From Chloroflexota bacterium (GTDB taxonomy: Bacteria > Chloroflexota > Dehalococcoidia > DSTF01 > RBG-16-68-14): a DNA stretch of 13,822 nt. Below the pieces are notes generated by a model. The model was not told the origin of the DNA and ran no database searches. It saw only the letters and a list, made by a program, of their open reading frames with translations. Each line of letters starts with the position of its first letter. Position 1 is the first letter of the stretch. Shown in pieces: positions 8,047-13,357 of the stretch. The stretch covers positions 1 to 13,822 of the forward strand of contig JADFNZ010000029.1 in NCBI GenBank assembly GCA_022563135.1. The letters are read 5' to 3'. Made by a program: the position numbers and the translations under genes.

Positions 8047-8417
8047 GTCCTGAATGTGCGGCGGGGTTACGGCGGGATGGGCGCTCGAAGATACCAGCAA
8101 TCTCGCCGATAGTCAAGCGTGGCGCTTAGCCAACTGCCACCAGCCTGGCGACAGCAACGGCACTGGGACATCTTCATCCACCAATTAGGACCCGGCGCTA
8201 TCGGCGGAATCGCAACACTCCCTGAAGCAGCCGAGAAGCCACCGGGTGCCTCCGAATCATCGCGTGGCAGCATAGAGATTGGCATTGCGGTTGTCGCAGC
8301 GATCGCTGCCATCGCGCTGGCTCAGCTAGAGTCCACCCCTCACGCTACCGGGTTCTTGCCCCACGCTGCCTAGATGCTGAGCGGGCAGCGGGATGGGCGG
8401 TACCAGCGGCAGAGCGC

Positions 8418-8423
8418 TATAAT
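8418..8423 (+). promoter_or_regulatory. Consensus -10 box giving a near-leaderless enolase transcript
   Basis: A perfect TATAAT ends only 9 nt before the ATG at 8433, so transcription would start about 2-3 nt before the start codon. There is no ribosome binding site in between and no TTGACA-like -35 at 16-18 nt. The upstream ATG at 8425 is followed by a stop after two codons. Confidence 0.5.
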
Positions 8424-8432
8424 CATGCGTCC

Positions 8433-9545
8433 ATGAAGATCACAGACGTACGCACCCGCACGTTCAACCTTCCGCATGAGGATCACCCGTTCGCGCCGAC
8501 GTGGCAGCCCGCGCCGAGCCACAGCCACCGCCTCACCATCGTCGAGGTGCACACCGACGAGGGGATCACCGGCATCGGCTCCGGCGGCGTGCTCACCCGG
8601 CTGAATACCGCCGCCGGGCTCTTCACTGGCCGCGACCCGCTCGCCATCGAGCAGCATGTCGAGATGCTCTCGACCATCGCCTACTTCGTCGGCCGCCCCT
8701 GGCCGATCGAGATCGCCCTCTGGGACATCGCCGGCAAGGCGGCCGGCCTGCCGCTCTACAAGCTGCTGGGCGGCAAGCGCGACCGGCTGCCCGCCTACGC
8801 CTCCACGGGCGAGCTGCGGCCGAAGGAGCAACGTGTCGAAGACGTGCTCAGGCTGCGCGACGAGGGCTTTCGCGCGGTGAAGCTGCGATTCCACAGCCCC
8901 AACGCGCGGGACGACTTGCCGACGCTGGAGGCCGTTCGCAAGGCCGTGGGCGATTCGATGACGATCATGGTCGACGCCAACATGGGCTGGCGCTACCCGG
9001 GCGATACCTCCCCGCGCTGGGACCTGCGCACAGCGATCGCGATGGCCCGCGCGATGGAGGCGTTCGACGTCTACTGGCTGGAGGAGCCGCTCTGGTCCTA
9101 CGACTACGACGGCCTGGCCGAGCTGCGCCGCCAGGCGAACGTGCGCATCGCCGGCGGCGAGCTGAACCACGGCCTGCACGAGTTCCGCGAGTACCTGCGC
9201 CACGGCTGCCTGGACGTCTACCAGCCGGACGCCAGCTTCGCCGGGGGCATCACCACCGCGCGAACGGTCGCCGGCATGGCGCACGCCTCGGGCCTCATGT
9301 TCTCGCCCCACACCTGGTCGAACGGCATCGGCATGATGGCGAACCTGCACCTCGCCGCCGCGATGCCCAACTGCCCGTTCATCGAGTTCCCCTACGACCC
9401 GCCCAATTGGACGCCGGAGTACCGCGACTTCTTCCTGACGGAGCCGATCCGCATCGATTCGAACGGCGACGTCGTCCTGCCCGATAAGCCCGGCCTGGGC
9501 ATCGAGCTAGACGAAGAGGCCTGCGCGAAGTACGAGGTGTCGTAG
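8433..9545 (+). CDS. Mandelate racemase/muconate lactonizing enzyme family protein (enolase superfamily)
   Basis: A 370-residue enolase-superfamily enzyme that should abstract the proton alpha to a carboxylate and act as a racemase or acid-sugar dehydratase. The catalytic KxR is K150-L-R152. Metal ligands are D181 (VDAN), E217 (WLEEP) and E243 (AGGE). The His-Asp dyad is D266 (QPD) with H293 (SPHTW), 27 residues apart as in mandelate racemase (D270/H297). This places it in the mandelate racemase subgroup rather than the muconate-lactonizing or enolase subgroup. Length and motifs are complete. The substrate cannot be read from the sequence. It has its own near-leaderless promoter and is followed 29-38 nt later by an FKBP gene unrelated in function. 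Confidence 0.9.
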   Translation: MKITDVRTRTFNLPHEDHPFAPTWQPAPSHSHRLTIVEVHTDEGITGIGSGGVLTRLNTAAGLFTGRDPLAIEQHVEMLSTIAYFVGRPWPIEIALWDIAGKAAGLPLYKLLGGKRDRLPAYASTGELRPKEQRVEDVLRLRDEGFRAVKLRFHSPNARDDLPTLEAVRKAVGDSMTIMVDANMGWRYPGDTSPRWDLRTAIAMARAMEAFDVYWLEEPLWSYDYDGLAELRRQANVRIAGGELNHGLHEFREYLRHGCLDVYQPDASFAGGITTARTVAGMAHASGLMFSPHTWSNGIGMMANLHLAAAMPNCPFIEFPYDPPNWTPEYRDFFLTEPIRIDSNGDVVLPDKPGLGIELDEEACAKYEVS

Positions 9546-9574
9546 CCTTGCGCCAGCGGCCTCCATCTCGCAGA

Positions 9575-10021
9575 ATGTCCCCAATGCGCGCGCTAATCGG
9601 TTTGCTGCTAGTTCTCACGCTGGGACTGGTCGCTTGTGGCGGCGGCGATAGCGGCCCACCACCCGTTCCTGAAGGATCGAGCGACACGGTCACAACCGCC
9701 TCGGGCCTCCAGATCATCGACATCGTAGTCGGCAACGGGGACACCGTACAAGCGGGCGACACCGTCACCGTCCACTACACTGGCTGGCTAACGGACGGCA
9801 CCGTGTTCGATACGACGCTCGACGACGGCAACCCGGTCTCCTTCGAACTAAATCCAGCTCGCCTGATCCAAGGATGGGTGGAAGGGATTCCAGAGATGCA
9901 GGTGGGCGGTATGCGCCGATTGATCATCCCGCCGGAGCTCGCCTACGGTGATGCGGGGCGATCTGGTATCCCGCCAAACTCCGTGCTGATCTTCGATATC
10001 GAGCTGCTAGCCGCGGAGTAG
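9575..10021 (+). CDS. FKBP-type peptidyl-prolyl cis-trans isomerase, lipoprotein
   Basis: A 148-residue exported prolyl isomerase. A short signal peptide ends in the lipobox GLVAC (Cys21 from the ATG at 9575), followed by a Gly/Pro/Ser linker and one complete FKBP domain. Ligand-pocket residues are present: Y in VHYTGW, F-D in TVFD, I-x2-W in LIQGW, Y in LAYG, and the closing [14 protein letters not shown]. It should speed proline isomerisation during folding of exported proteins. The start is uncertain: ATG at 9575 and ATG at 9584 both give a sensible signal peptide, a TTG at 9548 is less likely, and none has a clear ribosome binding site. The TAG stop is followed in the same frame by a second FKBP gene. 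Confidence 0.88.
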   Translation: MSPMRALIGLLLVLTLGLVACGGGDSGPPPVPEGSSDTVTTASGLQIIDIVVGNGDTVQAGDTVTVHYTGWLTDGTVFDTTLDDGNPVSFELNPARLIQGWVEGIPEMQVGGMRRLIIPPELAYGDAGRSGIPPNSVLIFDIELLAAE

Positions 10022-10027
10022 GTACTT

Positions 10028-10396
10028 ATGCCCGCTACCAACGGCCCACCGCCAGTAGAGGCCGAACCGACCACGACAGACTCCGGCCTCCAGATCATCG
10101 AGATCGAGTTCGGCGACGGCGAGACTGCGGCCTCCGGCAGCTCCGTCACCGTCCACTACACCGGTTGGCTAGCGGACGGCACCGTGTTCGATAGTTCTGT
10201 GGCGCGTGGACAGCCCGCCACCTTCCCGTTGAACGGCGTAATCCAGGGCTGGCAGGAGGGGATCCCGGGGATGCAGGTGGGTGGCAAGCGGAGGCTGATC
10301 ATCCCGCCCGACCTCGGTTACGGTGAGGGCGGCGCCGGTGGCATTCCGCCCAACTCGGTGCTGATCTTCGATGTGGAGCTACTCGCCACGGAGTAG
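10028..10396 (+). CDS. FKBP-type peptidyl-prolyl cis-trans isomerase, no signal peptide
   Basis: A 122-residue protein with a complete FKBP domain ([35 protein letters not shown]) and all expected pocket residues. It is a tandem paralogue of the preceding gene, with long nearly identical DNA stretches, for example around 9766-9811 and 10144-10189. It begins six bases after the first gene's TAG, in the same frame. GGAG at 10015-10018, nine bases before the ATG, permits separate initiation. There is no signal peptide, but residues 1-19 ([16 protein letters not shown]) look like the linker that follows the lipid anchor in gene one. As annotated it would be cytoplasmic. The alternative is that the two domains once formed, or still form by TAG readthrough, one exported protein. 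Its 3' end overlaps the converging thioredoxin gene by 18 nt. Confidence 0.9.
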   Translation: MPATNGPPPVEAEPTTTDSGLQIIEIEFGDGETAASGSSVTVHYTGWLADGTVFDSSVARGQPATFPLNGVIQGWQEGIPGMQVGGKRRLIIPPDLGYGEGGAGGIPPNSVLIFDVELLATE

Positions 10397-11077
10397 CGTC
10401 GCGCTCTCCAAGCCGGCTTCCGCCAGCAGCTCTCGCATCTGCTCTTCAGTGAGGAACCCGAGGCCGCCTCCGCGGAGCACGCCATCGGCGTCGATGAAGA
10501 AGTTGTTGGGCAGGCCGCGCAGCCGGTACTGTTCGGTCACGTCACCGTTGGAGTCCAGCAGGATCGGCAGGTCCAGGTCGAGCTCTTCCCAGAAATCGTT
10601 CGCGATCTCGCCCGACTGCCGCTGGTTCACGGCCAGCACCACCAGGCCCTGGTCCTCGAATTCGTTGGCCAGTTGCTGGATGTCTGGCAGCTCGCGGCGG
10701 CAGGGCCCGCACCAGGTCGCCCAGAAGTTCACCCAGACCACCTGGCCACGAAAATCGCTGAGCTGATGCACGTTACCGTCCGGGTCTAGCAGCGCGAACT
10801 CAGGAGCGGCATCGCCCACATCGGGACTGCTGCCGTCCTGAGCGCCGAGCTCGATCTCAACGCCGCTGTCGAGAAGCACCGTGGCGCTGTCGTCTCCCAG
10901 GCGGTCCACGGCGAGCAGTCCGCCCATGATGGCGGCGAGCACAGCCAGCCCGAAGGCCGTACGCGTCCACGAGTGGTCCTTGATCCGACGCCAGACCGAC
11001 GGCTCGGGAGTCTCCGCGTCCTCTTCCGTTGGCAACTGCGGCGGTTCGCCTGGTGGAAGCTCCATTTGTGTGGCCAT
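10379..11077 (-). CDS. TlpA/ResA-like membrane-anchored thioredoxin
   Basis: A 232-residue protein with a Pro/Glu-rich cytoplasmic N-terminus (1-38), one membrane segment (about 41-57) and an outward-facing thioredoxin domain from about residue 85. The active site is WCGPC (C123, C126) in the segment [15 protein letters not shown], with the cis-proline P190 in GLPNNFFID. Such proteins reduce disulfides outside the membrane, for example in cytochrome c or cofactor maturation, or act as general thiol-disulfide oxidoreductases. Which of these applies is not shown, since no cytochrome maturation genes are in view. The ATG at 11077 lies 13 nt after a TACAAT -10 box, so the leader would be about 6 nt. 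It is divergent from another CxxC protein and convergent with the FKBP pair. Confidence 0.9.
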   Translation of the reverse strand: MATQMELPPGEPPQLPTEEDAETPEPSVWRRIKDHSWTRTAFGLAVLAAIMGGLLAVDRLGDDSATVLLDSGVEIELGAQDGSSPDVGDAAPEFALLDPDGNVHQLSDFRGQVVWVNFWATWCGPCRRELPDIQQLANEFEDQGLVVLAVNQRQSGEIANDFWEELDLDLPILLDSNGDVTEQYRLRGLPNNFFIDADGVLRGGGLGFLTEEQMRELLAEAGLESATLLRGE

Positions 11078-11090
11078 TGTTCTTGCACCA

Positions 11091-11099
11091 ATTGTAGCA
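11091..11099 (-). promoter_or_regulatory. Extended -10 promoter of the membrane thioredoxin gene
   Basis: On the minus strand TGCTACAAT is an extended -10 (TGn plus TACAAT). The -35 region (near 11114-11119) has no consensus. The Crp-like site at 11121-11136 would be centred near -44.5 of the predicted start, close to a class II activator position, which would suit a promoter with a poor -35. Confidence 0.45.
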
Positions 11100-11120
11100 T
11101 GGCGCTCAATGTACGTTCGG

Positions 11121-11136
11121 TGTGATCATAGTCACC
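11121..11136. promoter_or_regulatory. Crp-family operator (TGTGA-N6-TCACC)
   Basis: TGTGATCATAGTCACC matches 9 of the 10 conserved positions of the Crp consensus TGTGA-N6-TCACA. It lies in the 81-nt gap between the divergent TlpA-like and small thioredoxin-like genes, and about 320 nt upstream of a Crp/Fnr-family gene whose recognition helix (RETVTR) has the residues that read TGTGA in E. coli Crp. It is the likely binding site for that regulator. Confidence 0.6.
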
Positions 11137-11158
11137 CACAGCCCTAGTTCACCCTGCC

Positions 11159-11440
11159 ATGCTACGGAAGATGCCTGACAATCGTTCTGTGGAGCTGCAG
11201 GTCTTTATTGAGACCGGCTGCGAGGTATGCGAACGGGCCGTGAGCCTGGCCGAAGACGTGGAGAATGACTATCCGAAGGTGGCGGTGCAGGTGATCGACA
11301 TGAACGACGCGGATGGACACCGCGACGACGTGTTCGCCGTTCCCACGTTCGTGCTGAACGGGCGCGTCTTCTCACTAGGCAACCCACAGCAGCAGACCCT
11401 CCAAGCGGCGATTGAGTCATTGTTGCGGGAGCAGGATTAG
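11159..11440 (+). CDS. Small thioredoxin/glutaredoxin-fold protein with CxxC
   Basis: A 93-residue (or 89-residue) cytoplasmic protein with a compact thioredoxin fold. Strand LQVFIETG leads into the active site CEVC (C21, C24), then VQVIDMND, the cis-proline segment VPTFVLNG (P62) and FSLGNP. It is probably a thiol-disulfide oxidoreductase; CEVC is unlike the WCGPC of thioredoxin, so its partner is unclear. ATG codons at 11159 and 11171 are both possible starts and neither has a well-spaced ribosome binding site. It is divergent from the membrane thioredoxin across a Crp-like site and precedes the Crp-family gene by 14 nt, so these two are likely co-transcribed. Confidence 0.75.
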   Translation: MLRKMPDNRSVELQVFIETGCEVCERAVSLAEDVENDYPKVAVQVIDMNDADGHRDDVFAVPTFVLNGRVFSLGNPQQQTLQAAIESLLREQD

Positions 11441-11449
11441 CGGTACACT
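11420..11449 (+). promoter_or_regulatory. Candidate internal promoter of the Crp-family gene, leaderless
   Basis: TTGTTG (11420-11425), an 18-nt spacer and TACACT (11444-11449) would place the transcription start at or next to the ATG at 11455. No ribosome binding site is present. The octamer GTACACTA (11443-11450) recurs after the gene at 12209-12216. Confidence 0.35.
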
Positions 11450-11454
11450 AAACT

Positions 11455-12189
11455 ATGAACATACGCTCCCGTTTCTCTAGGACTTCGTCGCCAAGTCCAG
11501 CGCCAGCGAGTAGTAAGCCCGCGCTGCCCAGCAAGGTCAACTTCCTCTCGTCCACCGACATCTTCCGCGACCTGAGCCCAGCAGATCTTGAGGAGCTCGA
11601 CCGCGTGACGGCCATGAGCACCTGCCGGCGGGGCAAGGTCTTCTACACGCCAGGCGAGACCGGCGAGGTGCTCTTCATCCTCAAGCGCGGTCGGGTCAAC
11701 CTGCACCGCATCAACCCCGACGGCAAGAAGCTCGTGACCGCCACGATCGGCGCCGGTACCGTCTTCGGTGAGATGTCCCTCGTCGGCCAGGGGATGTACG
11801 ACACGTTCGCGGAGGCGGCGGAGGACTGCACACTCTGCGTGATGAGCCGAGCGGATGTGGAGCACCTGCTCCTCAGCAAGCCGCGCGTCGGCCTTCGATT
11901 CATGGAGCTGATGGCCAACCGCTTACGTGACGTAGAAACTCGCATGGAGAACGTCGCGTTCAAGAGCGTCCCATCGAGGCTCGCCACTTCCCTCCTCCAG
12001 CTCGCCGAAGGCGGCAACGGCGAGATCAGCGGCGTCTCCCACCAGGACCTCGCGGATATGGTGGGGACCTATCGCGAGACGGTGACGCGCATCCTCAACG
12101 AGTTTCGCGGCGATGGCTACATCAACTTGGGCAGGCTCAACGTGAAGCTCCTCAAGCCGGACGAGCTCCACGACATCGCCGAACGCTAG
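11455..12189 (+). CDS. Crp/Fnr-family transcriptional regulator
   Basis: A 244-residue regulator. A Ser/Pro-rich N-terminal extension (1-28) is followed by a cyclic-nucleotide-binding-type beta-roll (about 34-140, with GTVFGEMSL at 101-109), a dimerisation helix (about 143-170) and a winged helix. The recognition helix GTYRETVTRILNEF contains R207, E208 and R212, matching the R180, E181 and R185 of E. coli Crp that contact TGTGA. The effector pocket lacks the Arg-Ser pair that holds the cAMP phosphate: the segment is GQGMYDTFAEA. The ligand, if any, is therefore probably not bound as in Crp. There is no Fnr-like cysteine cluster. A Crp-like site upstream of the preceding gene suggests it regulates the thioredoxin genes and perhaps itself. 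Confidence 0.93.
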   Translation: MNIRSRFSRTSSPSPAPASSKPALPSKVNFLSSTDIFRDLSPADLEELDRVTAMSTCRRGKVFYTPGETGEVLFILKRGRVNLHRINPDGKKLVTATIGAGTVFGEMSLVGQGMYDTFAEAAEDCTLCVMSRADVEHLLLSKPRVGLRFMELMANRLRDVETRMENVAFKSVPSRLATSLLQLAEGGNGEISGVSHQDLADMVGTYRETVTRILNEFRGDGYINLGRLNVKLLKPDELHDIAER

Positions 12190-12209
12190 CCCTTCGCACA
12201 GACCCCAAG

Positions 12210-12269
12210 TACACTAGGTTTCATACCAGCGCCGCAGCAAGCGCGGCCTTGATCGACGTCTGTCTGGAG
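12210..12269 (+). promoter_or_regulatory. Possible -10 box and ribosome binding site of the Ldh2-type gene
   Basis: TACACT at 12210-12215 repeats the -10-like hexamer seen before the Crp-family gene, but no -35 is recognisable. GGAG at 12266-12269, 10 nt before the ATG, supports the start at 12280. A short GCCGC/GCGGC stem (12231-12247) lies between them without a T tract. Confidence 0.3.
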
Positions 12270-12279
12270 CGATCTTCAC

Positions 12280-13356
12280 ATGCCTTCCGCTGCGCCCGAC
12301 GTATCTGTTCCGATCCCGATGCTGCTCGCCTTCGCCGAGAGACTGCTGCGCCGGCTGGACGTGCCCGCGGACGACGCGCGCCTCACCGCGCACATCCTGC
12401 TGCAGGCCGACCTGCGCGGCGTCGAGTCGCATGGGATGGCCCACCTCGTCGACTTCTACATACGGCGCATCCAGCAGGGCGCGGTCAACCCTCGCCCAGA
12501 GCCGCGCGTGACCAGCGAGGCGCCGTCCGCCGCGACGATCGACGGCGATCGTGGCCTCGGCTTCGTCGTAGGCCACCGCGCGATGCAACTGGCGATCGAT
12601 AAGGCGGCGGAGACCGGCGTCGGCATCGTCACCGTCGCCAACAGCACCCACTACGGCGCGGGGGCGTACTATGGCATGATGGCGCTCGATCGCGAGATGA
12701 TCGGCCTCTCCATGACCACCGGCGGCAAGCTCCTCGTGCCACCGGGCGGCCGCGAGCGGGCCATCGGCACGAACGTCCTGAGCATGGCCGCGCCGGCACC
12801 GCGTGGGTTCCCCTACGTGCTCGATATGGCGACGACCGTCGTCGCAGCGGGAAAGCTGGAGATCGCTATTCGCCGCGGGCGGGCGATTCCCGAAGGCTGG
12901 GCGCTGGACGCCGAGGGCAACGCGCTGAGCGACGCGGCACAGCTCCGCTCCGGCGCCCTGCTGCTGCCGCTGGGCGGGTCGGCCACCACGGGGGCCTACA
13001 AGGGCTTCGGCCTGGCGATGATGGTCGACATCCTCTGCGGCGCGCTCTCCGGCTTCGGTACAAGCGCCGTCATCGAACCTGGGACAGCCGCCCACTGCTT
13101 CGGCGCGCTGCGCATCGACGCCTTCGGCACGCTGGACGAGTACCTGCGGCGCACAGGAGAGCTGATCGATAACGTGAAGGAGTCCGCGAAAGCGGACGGC
13201 GTCGCGGAGATCACGATCGCCGGCGAGCTGGAGCATCGGCTCGCGCAGGAGCGTCGCGCCGCCGGCGCGGTACCGCTGCACCCAGCGATCGTCCGCGGCT
13301 TCCGCGACGCGGCGGAAGAGCTGGACGTGCCATTCGATCTGTTGGAGGAGGTATAA
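12280..13356 (+). CDS. Ldh2-family malate/L-lactate/ureidoglycolate-type dehydrogenase
   Basis: A 358-residue NAD(P)-dependent 2-hydroxyacid dehydrogenase of the Ldh2/ComC/AllD fold, unrelated to classical lactate dehydrogenase. Signatures are DLRGVESHG (residues 44-52), the catalytic-His segment NSTHYGAGAYYG (H124), YVLDMATTVVAAGK (179-192) with the nucleotide-contacting region, and GAYKGFGLAMMVDILCG. The enzyme interconverts a 2-ketoacid and an L-2-hydroxyacid; malate, lactate, ureidoglycolate, sulfolactate and ketogulonate are substrates of different relatives, and the sequence does not decide. Length is normal for the family. It is followed after one base by the RraA-like gene, whose ribosome binding site lies inside its last codons, so they form an operon. 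Confidence 0.92.
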   Translation: MPSAAPDVSVPIPMLLAFAERLLRRLDVPADDARLTAHILLQADLRGVESHGMAHLVDFYIRRIQQGAVNPRPEPRVTSEAPSAATIDGDRGLGFVVGHRAMQLAIDKAAETGVGIVTVANSTHYGAGAYYGMMALDREMIGLSMTTGGKLLVPPGGRERAIGTNVLSMAAPAPRGFPYVLDMATTVVAAGKLEIAIRRGRAIPEGWALDAEGNALSDAAQLRSGALLLPLGGSATTGAYKGFGLAMMVDILCGALSGFGTSAVIEPGTAAHCFGALRIDAFGTLDEYLRRTGELIDNVKESAKADGVAEITIAGELEHRLAQERRAAGAVPLHPAIVRGFRDAAEELDVPFDLLEEV

Positions 13357-13357
13357 G

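Larger units (their letters stand above)
8037..8432 (+). other. 396-nt region without a convincing gene
   Basis: This gap lies between two divergent genes, so it should hold both promoters. A GTG-initiated open frame (8119-8373, 84 codons) and an overlapping minus-strand frame (8067-8312) exist. Both lack a ribosome binding site and a recognisable domain, and their third codon positions are less GC-rich than in the neighbouring genes. Visible structure is limited to a perfect 14-bp palindrome (GCAGCGATCGCTGC, 8296-8309), a small AAGCG-TGG-CGCTT hairpin (8115-8127), and the TATAAT box at its right end. It may be decayed coding sequence. Confidence 0.5.

Noticed and set aside
8067..8312. Minus-strand 81-codon frame
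   Set aside because: No ribosome binding site or known motif; Cys/Trp-rich composition looks like chance reading of noncoding DNA.
8119..8373. GTG-initiated 84-codon frame with a hydrophobic stretch near its C-terminus
   Set aside because: No ribosome binding site, no recognisable domain, less GC-rich third positions than true genes here, and it overlaps an equally open minus-strand frame. Possibly decayed sequence.
8370..9487. Long frames on both strands overlapping the enolase-superfamily gene (8370-9350 minus, 8501-9487 plus)
   Set aside because: The in-place gene has all catalytic residues of its family; the others are Arg/Ala-rich shadows.
9548..9574. TTG-start extension of the first FKBP, containing an Arg-Arg pair before the signal peptide
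   Set aside because: The pair is followed by M-S-P-M rather than a Tat-like hydrophobic pattern, and the lipobox lies close after the ATG starts at 9575/9584, so an ordinary lipoprotein signal is simpler.
12231..12247. GCCGC-N7-GCGGC stem after the Crp-family gene
   Set aside because: Only 5 bp in GC-rich DNA with no T tract; expected by chance.
12214..13281. Long 355-codon minus-strand frame opposite the Ldh2-type gene
   Set aside because: Low-complexity Arg/Gly/Ala/Asp-rich translation without motifs; antisense shadow.
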